A stretch of 64,000 nucleotides of DNA from Natronospira proteinivora (GTDB taxonomy: Bacteria > Pseudomonadota > Gammaproteobacteria > Natronospirales > Natronospiraceae). Within the stretch, counting starts at the first letter, position 1, and every line of letters begins with the position of its first letter. The notes below the pieces were generated by a model that did not search any database, was not told the DNA's origin, and was given only the letters and a program-made list of their open reading frames with translations. The stretch lies in assembly GCF_024170465.1 (NCBI RefSeq), contig NZ_JALJYF010000002.1:434001-498000 (forward strand), read 5' to 3'. A program made the position numbers and the translations under genes. Shown here one piece after another: positions 53,297-62,032 of the stretch.

Positions 53297-54718
53297 TCAC
53301 TTTCGACCTTTCAGCCGCCGGAGTATCCGGCCGATTGCTCGGACGGGCCGGGTAAGGCGCCAGGAACGCGAGCGCTTGAGACTGGTGATTTCAGATTCTA
53401 GATCATGAACCGCCCGAGCATTCTGGCTGGCCGCCTTTTTCTGGGACTCAATCTGTTTATCCCTTTTACTGACATCCTCTTTCAGCGTCTTGAGCTGCTT
53501 GGTGAGTTCTTTGTTACGGGTGGCCTCGTCTCTATGGCGCAGGAAGTAGTCTTCCAGCTCGAGCTGGACCTTGTGGAGTTGCTCGAGCATGGTTTCGTTT
53601 TCCTGCTGGAGGTCCTTGATTCTGGCCTCCAGTTGCTCGCGCTCCTTGCTGCTCTGTTCCTTGCCTTGCTGAGCGGTTTCCAGTGCCTTGAGCTGTTTCT
53701 GTACTTGTTCGTGCTGGGAACGTTCGGTTTTGAGTTCAGCCAGGATCTCCTTTAAGGAGCTTTCCGATTCGGCTTTCTGCTCAAGGGCCTGGTCTCTTGC
53801 CTTCTCGGCCTCGGCGAGCCGAGTCTCAAGGGCTTTTACATCACCTTCTTTGGCTTTTTTTAGCGCTTTTCGGGTGGCTTCGTGGGAGGCCCGTTCCTTG
53901 TTCAGGGCGTTGAAGTGTTCCTCAAGCTCGAGTTGTACCTTGTGGAGCTGGGCGAGCATTTCTTCCCGCTCGCTGCGCAGGCTTTCCAGCTCCCGGTACT
54001 GCTTGCGAAACTCTTCCAGTTCCCGGCTGCCGCCGCGATAGGCCTCTACCGCCGCACGGATATCCAGATCACGGCTACGATCAGGGTCTTCCGTCAGAGG
54101 CCAAGCACTGGCTTCCAGCTCCAGGGCCAGATCGGATATTTCGGGTTCCTGATTTACATGCTGGGCGGCGAGGATGCTGTAGAGAGCAGTTTCGGGGCTG
54201 CCTGCTTCTGGCGCTTCTACGGCCTGCAAATTCAGGCCATACCGCCTAGTCAATAATTTGGTAAAGGTCTCGGGGGCAGCCAGAACCTGCTCAAGTTGGA
54301 CGGTCAGGCAGCGCAAGCGATATTGATTAATTTGAGCGAGTGCAGATTCAGCCTGTGCTCGCCAATTGTCAGCAGCCTTCTCCAATTGCTCGCCTGCGTG
54401 CAAGGCGCGAGCGATGTACGCCACCGGGCCTTCCACAACAAAAAGGGCGTGGACACTGTCCCCTTCGTTCATAACCCGGGTCACAGTCGGAGTCGGCTCT
54501 TCTGTATCGTTGCTCAGAATAACCGGGTCCCGCGCATCGGGGTCGAGCGGTGGTAAGGCTGTGCCACCTGGGGGTACTTGAGAGAGCACCGCGCCAGCCT
54601 GTGATAAAACCTGGCTTACACGGCTGAACTCGCCTACCGGCCAGACTGAAAGCAGCATATGTTCAGGCTGCTGGGATGATATGAGGGTGCTGGACTCTGC
54701 TTCAGGTGCCCCGGACAT
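53297..54718 (-). CDS. Long coiled-coil protein of the glycan cluster
   Basis: 473 residues from ATG 54718 (GGAG 8 bases upstream). Residues 1-240 form a globular or partly ordered N-terminal region. Residues 245-450 are continuous coiled coil, with an internal repeat of MLAQLHKVQLELEEHF (about 270) and MLEQLHKVQLELEDYF (about 395), spaced about 125 residues apart. The C-terminus SRSWRLTRPVRAIGRIL resembles the membrane-proximal tail of many glycan-cluster proteins. No enzymatic motif seen. Probably a scaffold or length gauge working with the protein at 51213, 50 bases downstream. Confidence 0.7.
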   Translation of the reverse strand: MSGAPEAESSTLISSQQPEHMLLSVWPVGEFSRVSQVLSQAGAVLSQVPPGGTALPPLDPDARDPVILSNDTEEPTPTVTRVMNEGDSVHALFVVEGPVAYIARALHAGEQLEKAADNWRAQAESALAQINQYRLRCLTVQLEQVLAAPETFTKLLTRRYGLNLQAVEAPEAGSPETALYSILAAQHVNQEPEISDLALELEASAWPLTEDPDRSRDLDIRAAVEAYRGGSRELEEFRKQYRELESLRSEREEMLAQLHKVQLELEEHFNALNKERASHEATRKALKKAKEGDVKALETRLAEAEKARDQALEQKAESESSLKEILAELKTERSQHEQVQKQLKALETAQQGKEQSSKEREQLEARIKDLQQENETMLEQLHKVQLELEDYFLRHRDEATRNKELTKQLKTLKEDVSKRDKQIESQKKAASQNARAVHDLESEITSLKRSRSWRLTRPVRAIGRILRRLKGRK

Positions 54719-54846
54719 GCCTGCTTCTCCAAAGGTCTCCATCGATTGGGGCATTGTAACGCCTATCAGATGGATCCGGGTATCAGGCGGATTCGCGCCA
54801 CAACGGTCGGGCGGCATCGAACATGGAGGCATAGGGTCGCTGCCGC

Positions 54847-56481
54847 TCATGATTGATGACCACCCCGGTTTTGGCCAGGGACACGGAACGGCGCAGCCCC
54901 GGGAAATTCTTTCAGCCATCGGTCCCTGGCGAAATCGCCCATCGTCTGACCCGAGTCAAGAGCTCCTAGGGCGCCCGTTGCAACCTGCTTGCCCAATTCC
55001 ACCCCCATCTGGTCATAGGGGTTAATACCCCATATGAGCGACTGAACGAAGGTCCGGTGCTCATAGAGAGCAACAAGCGCACCCAAGTTCCGGGGTGTGA
55101 CGCGATCCATCAGGATCAAGCCGCTGGGCCGGTTCCCGGGGCAAGCCTGGTGGGGAGCCATGACTGCGTCACTACTCGGCTCACGGCCATTCGCGAGTGC
55201 TGCCATCTGTCCTAGGCAGCTGGCAACTAACTGATGATGAGCCTCAATTTCCTCGGGAATGTCTGGTTCTCGGGCGAGAATGAAATCCACAGGGACCGGA
55301 TTAGGCCCCTGATGGAACATCTGAAAAAAGGAATGCTGGGCGTCGGTTCCGGTGCCGCCGAGTAAGACGGGACTAGACGCGGAAACGGGATTGCCCCGGG
55401 AGTCGACACCCTTGCCATTGCTCTCCATCACCAACTGCTGAAGGTAAGACGGCAACTGTCTGAGTCGGTCTGAGTAGGGGATCACAGCCCAGCTATGCCA
55501 GCCAAAGGCAGAAATGTACTGGGCGTCGATCAGACCAAGCAGAAGTGGAATGTTGTCTTCATCAGGCGCTTTTTCGAAATGCGTATCCATGTCGGCTGCA
55601 CCAGCGAGAAGCTCACGGAAGCCTTTCGGCCCCAAGTGCAGCATGGCAGCAAGACCAACGGCTGACCAAACAGAGTAGCGCCCGCCCACCCAATCCCAGA
55701 AACCAAACTGCTGTTCTGGGGCGACGCCAAAACGGGCCACGGCCTCGGCGTTGGTAGAGATGGCGACGAAATGCCGGGCAATGGCCTTCTCGCCCAGGGC
55801 CTCGCATAGCCAGGCCTTTGCGCGGTTGGCGTTGCTCAGGGTTTCGCGGGTGGTAAAGCTCTTTGAGACCACCAGGACGAGGGTTTCGGCCGGGTCCAGC
55901 GGAGCAAGTACGCGGCGCGCCTGGGCCGGGTCAACGTTGGAGAGGAAATGGACGTCGGGTGCCTCAGGCGCGGTGTCCAGCGCAGTGACGACCAGCTCCG
56001 GGCCAAGGTGGGAACCGCCGATACCAATATTGATGACATGGCGAAAGCGTTTTCCAGTCGCGCCTTTCAACTCGCCTGCGTGAACTTGCCGGGTGAAGGC
56101 CTCGAGCCGTTTGAGTTCATGACAAATGGCCTCCGAAACGGGCTCACCTTCTGCACGCCAGTCGCGGTCTTTGGAGGCGCGCAGGGCCATGTGCAGGGCA
56201 GCGCGGGATTCGGTGTGATTGACCGGCTCTCCGGCAAACAGGCGTTCACGAGCGCCGGGCCAGCCCTGAGCCCGAATCAGGCCAAGGAGCTGTGTGAGAG
56301 ATTCGCGGTCAATGAAGTGGCGAGAGATATCCACACTCAAGCCGGCGGCATCACGCCGCCAGGTTTCTACACGATGAGGGTCCTCGGCGAACATCTGGCG
56401 CAAATGCCGACCACGCCAGTGCGCGGCCAGCCCCAGCCAGCCTTCCGCAGCCGGGGAGGATTGTCCTACTGTGCTTGCCAT
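54847..56481 (-). CDS. pgi: Glucose-6-phosphate isomerase
   Basis: 544 residues. Interconverts glucose-6-phosphate and fructose-6-phosphate, feeding UDP-glucose (with GalU) and the hexosamine route to UDP-GlcNAc. Signatures: INIGIGGSHLGPELVVTAL, the phosphate loop VVSKSFTTRETLSNA, GGRYSVWSAVGL, and the C-terminal SLIWGINPYDQMGVELGKQVA. The gene ends in the 5' region of the coiled-coil gene and starts 8 bases after galU. A housekeeping gene that has become part of a surface-sugar operon. Confidence 0.96.
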   Translation of the reverse strand: MASTVGQSSPAAEGWLGLAAHWRGRHLRQMFAEDPHRVETWRRDAAGLSVDISRHFIDRESLTQLLGLIRAQGWPGARERLFAGEPVNHTESRAALHMALRASKDRDWRAEGEPVSEAICHELKRLEAFTRQVHAGELKGATGKRFRHVINIGIGGSHLGPELVVTALDTAPEAPDVHFLSNVDPAQARRVLAPLDPAETLVLVVSKSFTTRETLSNANRAKAWLCEALGEKAIARHFVAISTNAEAVARFGVAPEQQFGFWDWVGGRYSVWSAVGLAAMLHLGPKGFRELLAGAADMDTHFEKAPDEDNIPLLLGLIDAQYISAFGWHSWAVIPYSDRLRQLPSYLQQLVMESNGKGVDSRGNPVSASSPVLLGGTGTDAQHSFFQMFHQGPNPVPVDFILAREPDIPEEIEAHHQLVASCLGQMAALANGREPSSDAVMAPHQACPGNRPSGLILMDRVTPRNLGALVALYEHRTFVQSLIWGINPYDQMGVELGKQVATGALGALDSGQTMGDFARDRWLKEFPGAAPFRVPGQNRGGHQS

Positions 56482-56489
56482 ATCAGGCC

Positions 56490-57383
56490 TCAGGATGCGC
56501 TGCGTTGCTGCTGCAGGAAGCGATCCAGATACTCGCCAAAATCTTCGCCCAGCTCCGGATGCTCCAGCGCCATTTCCACCGTGGCTTCCAGGTAGCCCAG
56601 CTTGTCGCCGCAGTCGTAGCGTTTGCCTTCGAAGTTGTAGGCATAGACGGCTTCTTCCAGCATCAGGGTGGCGATGGCGTCGGTGAGCTGGATTTCACCG
56701 CCGGCGCCTTTGCCGGTGTTGGCCAGGTGGTGGAAGATGCGCGGGGTCAGGGCATAGCGGCCGATGACGCCCCAGTTTGAGGGGGCCTGTTCGGGCTCAG
56801 GCTTTTCCACGATGCGGTTGAGGCGGCGCAGCTGGTCTGTGATGGCATCGCCGGCGACGATGCCGTATTTGTTGGTGTGGTCTTCGGGGACTTGCTGCAC
56901 GCCGATGAGGCTGTGGCTGAGTTCGTCGAACTGATCACCCATCTGGGCAAGGCAGCCCTTGCCGCCGTTGTGGACGAGATCATCGGCGAGCACCACATAG
57001 AAGGGCTCGTTGCCGACGATCTTCTCGGCGCATTGCACGGCATGGCCGAGGCCGAGGGCTTCGGCCTGGCGGATGTAAACGCAGTCCACGTGATCCGGGA
57101 TGACGTTGCGGGCAAGTTCGTACTTGTCTTCCTTGCCGCGCAGCTTGAGCTCGTTTTCCAGCTCGTAGGCGCGGTCGAAGTGGTCCGGGATGGGGCGCTT
57201 GTTGCGGCCGGTGACGAAGATGATGGTATCGACGCCAGCTTCCACGGCCTCTTCCACGGCGTACTGCACCAGTGGCTTGTCCACCACGGGCAGCATTTCC
57301 TTGGGGCTGGCCTTGGTGGCGGGGAGAAAACGGGTGCCGAGCCCGGCTACCGGGAATACGGCTTTGCGGATGGTGCTTGTCAT
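56490..57383 (-). CDS. galU: UTP-glucose-1-phosphate uridylyltransferase
   Basis: 297 residues. Makes UDP-glucose from UTP and glucose-1-phosphate. N-terminal FPVAGLGTRFLPATKASPKEMLPVVDKPLVQYAVEEA is the nucleotide-binding signature. VVLADDLVHN holds the metal-binding Asp, and a later segment has RIVEKPEPEQAPSNWGVIGRYAL. UDP-glucose is also the route to UDP-glucuronate, the substrate of the 4-epimerase at 6312; a UDP-glucose dehydrogenase is not seen in the window. A leader of roughly 120 bases separates it from a candidate -10 box. Confidence 0.97.
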   Translation of the reverse strand: MTSTIRKAVFPVAGLGTRFLPATKASPKEMLPVVDKPLVQYAVEEAVEAGVDTIIFVTGRNKRPIPDHFDRAYELENELKLRGKEDKYELARNVIPDHVDCVYIRQAEALGLGHAVQCAEKIVGNEPFYVVLADDLVHNGGKGCLAQMGDQFDELSHSLIGVQQVPEDHTNKYGIVAGDAITDQLRRLNRIVEKPEPEQAPSNWGVIGRYALTPRIFHHLANTGKGAGGEIQLTDAIATLMLEEAVYAYNFEGKRYDCGDKLGYLEATVEMALEHPELGEDFGEYLDRFLQQQRSAS

Positions 57384-57725
57384 AGTGTGCTCCCCTGGCT
57401 TCCTGCCAGTTCCCTCGGGGTGCGGTCTGGGCCGTCCCTAAAAAACAACAAGTTTATGTTTAATGAATGCTCTGCAGGGCCTGCTCCCTGTAAGCGGGCA
57501 GTGAGTATAGGAGATGGTGTTGTGTTTGCACACCCCTAAAAGCTGATACTGTTTTAAATGCAATAAATCTTTAGGAATTTGGTTGCAAAATGCCGGGGTT
57601 GGGGTTAAGTCATTTGTGTGGGGTGGTCGGGCTTTGGCCCGAAGCGTTGCGTGACGAGGGAGGAGGCGGATTCCGGTCATGATCGCGGATGAATCCGCTC
57701 CTACGGGGTGGGGGGGAGGGTTGGT
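57384..57725. other. Intergenic region upstream of galU
   Basis: About 340 bases without a credible gene. Between 57470 and 57600 the DNA is AT-rich; on the minus strand GTGCAA, 16 bases, then TATACT (57504-57509) is a possible promoter for galU. A REP element at 57681-57705 closes the upstream side near the hipA stop codon. No terminator with a clear U-tract was seen. Confidence 0.45.
57681..57705. repeat. REP element, first after the polysaccharide interior
   Basis: Stem GCGGAT/ATCCGC, 20 bases beyond the hipA-like stop codon. Confidence 0.85.
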
Positions 57726-58964
57726 TTAGGGTGTCCAGAAGAGGCGTTTGAAAAGAGCCTGGTCCTTTGGGCTGAGGTCCAGGTTTTGAAGGGCCTGGGG
57801 CAGATCGCTGAAGGCGTGGCGAAGGGCTTCATTCACTTCTCGCGCCTCGGTGGGAGGCAGGCCGAAATGGCGGGCGGCGGCCAGGGCCTTGTCGCTGCCC
57901 GGCCGGGGAAGGCTCACCTGATGGCCAAAACCCAGTACGGGCCAGCTCCCAAGGGCCTCCGAGGGAACCAGGTCATAGGCCGGTGACAAGTGCAGGCCGC
58001 CCTCCCCCTGAAGAAAGCTGAAGTTGCGCAGGTGGTCGTCGCGATTGTTGATCGCTTCGTTGAACAGCATCTGCGCATAAAGCCGTTTCAAGTCCCGGGC
58101 GGGTTCGGCGCCATGGTGGCGGATAAGCTCGACCAGATCGTCATAGCGCGGATGGGCCAGGTCGGCTTGGGTCTCCGGGTCCTTGAGCAGGGCATTCGCC
58201 GAGAGCATGTGGTAGCGCCCGCCGGCCTCGTTCACATCGAAACGGTGTAGCAACAGCGCTTCCAGCTCGCCAATTCGCATGACCCGGTGGGCCGGGATCT
58301 GGAGGCCGGCGCGCTCGGCCAGATTCAGGCAGAGGGCTTCAGCCCGGACATGGTTGAAGGGGTCGTCGGCCCGGTTGAACTTGGCCAGCCATGGCTGGCC
58401 CCCGTCCTGGATCAGCGCCTTGGGACGGGCGCCCCCGGCCGAGGAGCCTTGCCGCAGTCGCTTGAGCGCGGCCGCCTCGGGAAAGGCCTCGGCTTCCACG
58501 GCACGGGCGTCCAGGATCAAGGCTTCAAGGTCGGACAGGGATAGCGGGCTGTTGAGGGCCGGCGGCTGGGCATTGCCGGGCAGTATTTCCATGGCACCGA
58601 GGCGGAAGCTGCTGCGCGGTGCCGAGAGTACGGCATGCAGATCGCCCGGATCCCGTAGGGTGTTTGACTGGTTCCAGGCATGGCGTAGCAGCTGACGTTC
58701 CCACTGCCCGGGCAGCACCTCATCCAGCACGGCCGGGAGTTCAGGGCCAAGCCATTCCCGGGGCTCGGTTTGCAGGGGGGCGTGTACCGGATTGAGGGGG
58801 AAGGCCTCGGGCGCATCCAGCCAGGCGGGCAGATAGCGCAGGCCGGAGCGTCGATGACGGCCCCGGGGGTCGGTTTCAAGCAGGAACTCCGCCACGGGGC
58901 GGCAGTGGCCGTCCGGCAGTGCTAGCCATAGGGTGTAGGCCTCAAGGCGGTTGGCGGTACTCAT
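57726..58964 (-). CDS. hipA: HipA-family Ser/Thr kinase toxin
   Basis: 412 residues. Kinase elements of HipA: GSSAGGARPKALI (the Gly/Ser-rich loop that starts the kinase core), PWLAKFNR with the nucleotide Lys, EALLLHRFDV, INNRDDHLRNFSFL (catalytic N-x-x-D-x-H-x-x-N) and LSPAYDLVPS (metal-binding Asp). The N-terminal subdomain has the usual L-x-Y-x-x-x-W. HipA phosphorylates glutamyl-tRNA synthetase in E. coli and induces dormancy; the target here is unknown. Coupled to the XRE gene by a 4-base overlap. Confidence 0.9.
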   Translation of the reverse strand: MSTANRLEAYTLWLALPDGHCRPVAEFLLETDPRGRHRRSGLRYLPAWLDAPEAFPLNPVHAPLQTEPREWLGPELPAVLDEVLPGQWERQLLRHAWNQSNTLRDPGDLHAVLSAPRSSFRLGAMEILPGNAQPPALNSPLSLSDLEALILDARAVEAEAFPEAAALKRLRQGSSAGGARPKALIQDGGQPWLAKFNRADDPFNHVRAEALCLNLAERAGLQIPAHRVMRIGELEALLLHRFDVNEAGGRYHMLSANALLKDPETQADLAHPRYDDLVELIRHHGAEPARDLKRLYAQMLFNEAINNRDDHLRNFSFLQGEGGLHLSPAYDLVPSEALGSWPVLGFGHQVSLPRPGSDKALAAARHFGLPPTEAREVNEALRHAFSDLPQALQNLDLSPKDQALFKRLFWTP

Positions 58965-59242
58965 GGGCCGCTCCTGCGGTCAAACAGGGACGGTTCGGGG
59001 GGGTGGAAGGCGGCCACCAGGGCTTCGGCCAGACCCAGGAGATGGGCGGCGCGCAGGTAGCTGCCCATGGCCACGGAGGGGTCGCCTTTTTCCATTTTGC
59101 GCCAGGTGTAGTGGGAGACGCCGATGCGGCGGGCGAAATCGCTTTGGGTATCGCCGGGAAAGCGGCGTTTGCGGGCGGCGCGCAGGTTGGCACCGAGTTG
59201 CCGGGCCAGGGTTTGCAGGGTTTGTTCGGTGGCGGTTTGCAT
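58961..59242 (-). CDS. hipB: HipB-like XRE antitoxin
   Basis: 93 residues from ATG 59242. The helix-turn-helix is RFPGDTQSDFARRIGVSHYTWRKMEKGDPS. The ATG is embedded in a perfect 14-base palindrome (59236-59249). The TTG at 59248 would add two residues, but is inside the palindrome as well. Forms a toxin-antitoxin pair with the kinase gene downstream; it should bind HipA and repress the operon. Confidence 0.87.
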   Translation of the reverse strand: MQTATEQTLQTLARQLGANLRAARKRRFPGDTQSDFARRIGVSHYTWRKMEKGDPSVAMGSYLRAAHLLGLAEALVAAFHPPEPSLFDRRSGP

Positions 59243-59249
59243 ATGCAAA
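59236..59249 (-). promoter_or_regulatory. Palindrome over the hipB start codon
   Basis: TTTGCATATGCAAA is its own reverse complement and covers the ATG at 59242-59240. A -10-like TAATAT is just upstream on the minus strand, with TTGCAA (59278-59273) at about 18 bases as a -35. It would make the transcript nearly leaderless. Autorepression is inferred. Confidence 0.5.
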
Positions 59250-59319
59250 TATTATTGCGGTTTTTTGGGTTTTTGCAAGGATTCTTGCTTTTTCTGGGTA
59301 TAGGGATGTTAGAGAGGGT

Positions 59320-59383
59320 GATCGCGGATGAATCCGCTCCTACGGCGGTGGCGGCTTTGATCGCGGCGGACGCCGCTCTCACA
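59320..59383. repeat. Two REP elements (GCGGAT and GCGGCG variants) in tandem
   Basis: 59320-59344 has GCGGAT/ATCCGC and 59359-59383 has GCGGCG/CGCCGC, both in the same direction, between hipBA and brnTA. Confidence 0.85.
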
Positions 59384-59451
59384 GGGGGTGGGATTGACTG
59401 GGGTTGTCGGGCCAGGAATGGCCCTCCCACAGGCGTGGGGAGGATTGAGGG

Positions 59452-59745
59452 TTAATTCTGGTTGTTGTTGGTATCCACATCCTTGAGGCTGCCGGCAATG
59501 TACTTGTGAAGGATGCTGGCGACGAGCGACTGGTACGGCAGCCCTTCCCGCAAGGCATGACGCTTGAGAAGCATGAGGTCCCGGCTGGAGATGCGGATAT
59601 TAATCCGCTGATCCTTTCGGGCGGTTGCTTCAGCGATCTCGGCAAGTTCCCCGGCACGGGCTTGGTCGAGTTCTGATTCAAATTCACCGCCTTCATAGGC
59701 TTCCAGAAGGGCCTTTTCCTCTTTGTCGAGCTTGGTGTTACTCAT
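59452..59745 (-). CDS. brnA: CopG/BrnA-type antitoxin
   Basis: 97 residues. A ribbon-helix-helix DNA-binding segment lies near the end: INIRISSRDLMLLKRHALREGLPYQSLVASILHKYI. The N-terminal part is acidic and helical (LDKEEKALLEAYEGGEFES), probably wrapping the toxin. The start overlaps the toxin gene's stop by 4 bases. Toxin-first order is typical of brnT-brnA. Confidence 0.82.
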   Translation of the reverse strand: MSNTKLDKEEKALLEAYEGGEFESELDQARAGELAEIAEATARKDQRINIRISSRDLMLLKRHALREGLPYQSLVASILHKYIAGSLKDVDTNNNQN

Positions 59746-60020
59746 GATTGCCTCTTGAGGTAGTCTCGCGTTGCCTTCCTGCTGGGAAATATCGTTTTCA
59801 AAAATAGTTCCGATTCATTTTCCACATAAGGAACGAGCCAGGCATATCCATCCAATTCAATGACCATTAGGCGCTGATCGGGGTATTTTTCCCGGTTCGG
59901 ATGCTTTAGGTCATCCAGCAATCCATTGGACTGCAGTGCATAGACAACATCTTCAAATGCGACCCCGCGCTCCTGGAGTAGCCAGCGATTTTTCTCTGGA
60001 TTCCAAGTGAGGGTTTTCAT
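59742..60020 (-). CDS. brnT: BrnT-type RNase toxin
   Basis: 92 residues. N-terminal TWNPEKNRWLLQERGVAFEDV fits the W-x-x-x-K-x-x-x-N-x-x-x-x-G-V-x-F pattern of BrnT. The C-terminal PSRKATRDYLKRQS carries the S-x-R-K-A-T catalytic basic cluster of the family. The toxin cleaves RNA in relatives. It is the first gene of the pair; an ATG start at 60020 is followed upstream by 54 bases and a REP pair. Confidence 0.82.
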   Translation of the reverse strand: MKTLTWNPEKNRWLLQERGVAFEDVVYALQSNGLLDDLKHPNREKYPDQRLMVIELDGYAWLVPYVENESELFLKTIFPSRKATRDYLKRQS

Positions 60021-60074
60021 AGGGGAAGTCTAGCCCTTATGGATGCCTTTTGTCATCAGGCGAGTGATTTGCTT

Positions 60075-60141
60075 GATCGCGGCGGACGCTGCTCCCACAG
60101 GGTAGATGGCTCTGGATCGCGGATAAATCCGCTCCTACGGG
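60075..60141. repeat. Two REP elements upstream of brnT
   Basis: 60075-60099 (GCGGCG variant, one stem mismatch, GCTGC) and 60115-60141 (GCGGAT/ATCCGC), both in the same direction. They fill the gap between brnT and the dehydratase gene. Confidence 0.8.
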
Positions 60142-60148
60142 GTGGGGG

Positions 60149-62032
60149 TTATTTGACGATGCGCAGGGGGGTGGGGTCGCCGGGGTCGGTTTCGGGGATG
60201 AAGCGGTTGAAGGCCGGGACCAGGTCCTTGAGCAGGGCAATGGCTCTTGCTTCGTCGCCTTCGGCCAGGGCGATATCCAGGGCTTGAAGGTACTCGGGCA
60301 GTTTGGGGCAAAGGTCGTCACCGCAATCGGCCAGCATGAGCTTGCTGTGGGCGGTGCCGTGGAGGTTTTCGCTGTCGTAGAAAAGCTCTTCTTCCAGCTT
60401 TTCACCCGGGCGCAGGCCGGTATAGGTGATCTCGATATCCTTGTGGGGCTTGAGCCCGGAGAGGCGGATCATGTTCTCGGCCAGTTCCCGGATCAGCACG
60501 GGCTGACCCATTTCCAGCACATACACTTCCCCGCCCCGGCTGAGGGCGGCGGCCTGGGTGATCAGGCCGGTGGCCTCTTCCACGGTCATGAAGAAGCGCT
60601 TGACCTCGGGATGGGTCACGGTCACCGGCCCGCCTTCGGCAATCTGGCGCTCGAACAGGGGAATCACCGAGCCGGCGGAGCCCAGGACATTGCCGAAACG
60701 GGTAATGAGGTAGTCGGTGGCCGAGTGGCGCTCGTGCAGGTCCCGGCAGATCAGCTCGGCCACCCGCTTGGAGGCGCCCATGACATTGGTGGGGTTGACG
60801 GTCTTGTCGGTGGAGACCAGCACGAATTTCCCGGCCTCGAACTGGGCGGCGGTCTCGGCCACCACGCGGGTGCCCTGGACATTGTTACAGAGCGCGGCCA
60901 GGACATTGGATTCCAGCAGGGGCACATGCTTGTAGGCGGCGGCATGCAGGACGATATCCGGGCGGTGCTTGCCGAACAGGCCCTGCATGTGGGACCGGTC
61001 ACAGACGTTGCCCAGGATAAACTCGATTCGGGTGGCACCGGCTTCCGGCATCAGGATCTGCTCGGCCCGGTAGAGGTTGTATTCACTCAGATCCAGCAGC
61101 AGCAGGCGCGCGGGCTGGTGGCCCAGGACCCGCCGGCAGAGCTCCAGGCCGATGGAGCCGCCCCCGCCGGTGACCAGCACGGTCTTGCCCCGGAAGGTGG
61201 CGCTGATGGCCGGCTCGTCCAGGGTGACCGGATCCCGGCCCAGGACGTCCTCGGTGGTGACCGGCCGCAGACCGCCCAGAATGCTGTCGTGTTCGGACAG
61301 GGCGCTGCTGATCTGGCAGGGCACACCCACTTCATTGGTCTGACTCAGCACCCGGGAGAAGGCCTCCCGGGAGGCCGAGGAGATGGCCAGGATGACATTG
61401 TCCACGTGGTAACGGCGGCAGATCTCGGCCAGCTGGCTGATGGGGCCGAGTACACGTACGCCGTAGATTTCGGTGCCCCATTTGATGGGATCGTCATCCA
61501 CCAGACCGATGGGCAGCACGTCGTGGCGGCTGCGAAGGCCCCGCACCAGGTGCTCGCCATCGGTACCGGCGCCCACCACGATCATGCGCTGGACATTGGG
61601 ATCGCGCAGGCGGGAGAGATAGAACTCCTTGTACACCCGGTAGGCAGCCCGGGCACCACCGGTGGCCACGATCAGAAACAGGGGGTAGAGAAAGACCACC
61701 GAGCGCGGAACACCGGCCAGGCGGTCATAGAGGAATACGACGGTCACCGCCAGCAGGGCGCCCACCACGATGGCCTTGGACAGGCGAAACAGGTCCGGCA
61801 TGCTGGCGAAGCGCCAGACACCGCGATAACAGCCAAAGTACCAATAGCTGGCGGCGTGGATGGGAACAGCCACGCCAATCAGCACGAGAATGGAGGTGTG
61901 GAACTCGGCGGGGATGGTATCCAGGTTAAAGCGCATCCAGTAGGCCATGATGATGGCCACGGGGATCCACAGGAGGTCATGCAGCACCACCAATGGGCGG
62001 CGCCATTGCAAAGTCCTTTGCATGTCGTTCAT
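60149..62032 (-). CDS. wbpM: UDP-N-acetyl-hexosamine 4,6-dehydratase, membrane-bound (WbpM/CapD type)
   Basis: 627 residues from ATG 62032 (AGGCAGG upstream). The N-terminal third has four membrane helices (LLWIPVAIIMAYWMRF and three more). A first Rossmann domain has VGAGTDGEHLVRGLRS. The catalytic Rossmann domain has VLVTGGGGSIGLELCRRVL, VLHAAAYKHVPLLES, LVSTDKTVNPTNVMGASKR with the S-T-D-K-x-x-x-P-x-x-x-M motif, and YLITRFGNVLGSAGSVIPLFE. Converts UDP-GlcNAc to UDP-4-keto-6-deoxy-GlcNAc, the precursor of QuiNAc, FucNAc and relatives. Situated next to the WbpL- and WbpV-like genes, as in Pseudomonas O-antigen loci. Confidence 0.93.
   Translation of the reverse strand: MNDMQRTLQWRRPLVVLHDLLWIPVAIIMAYWMRFNLDTIPAEFHTSILVLIGVAVPIHAASYWYFGCYRGVWRFASMPDLFRLSKAIVVGALLAVTVVFLYDRLAGVPRSVVFLYPLFLIVATGGARAAYRVYKEFYLSRLRDPNVQRMIVVGAGTDGEHLVRGLRSRHDVLPIGLVDDDPIKWGTEIYGVRVLGPISQLAEICRRYHVDNVILAISSASREAFSRVLSQTNEVGVPCQISSALSEHDSILGGLRPVTTEDVLGRDPVTLDEPAISATFRGKTVLVTGGGGSIGLELCRRVLGHQPARLLLLDLSEYNLYRAEQILMPEAGATRIEFILGNVCDRSHMQGLFGKHRPDIVLHAAAYKHVPLLESNVLAALCNNVQGTRVVAETAAQFEAGKFVLVSTDKTVNPTNVMGASKRVAELICRDLHERHSATDYLITRFGNVLGSAGSVIPLFERQIAEGGPVTVTHPEVKRFFMTVEEATGLITQAAALSRGGEVYVLEMGQPVLIRELAENMIRLSGLKPHKDIEITYTGLRPGEKLEEELFYDSENLHGTAHSKLMLADCGDDLCPKLPEYLQALDIALAEGDEARAIALLKDLVPAFNRFIPETDPGDPTPLRIVK

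Noticed and set aside
56475-57539. Plus-strand frames over galU
   Set aside because: galU is unambiguous on the minus strand.
57384-57725. JUMPStart/ops element before the sugar genes
   Set aside because: I looked for GGTAGC-type ops sequences in this gap and upstream of the large operons and saw no convincing match.
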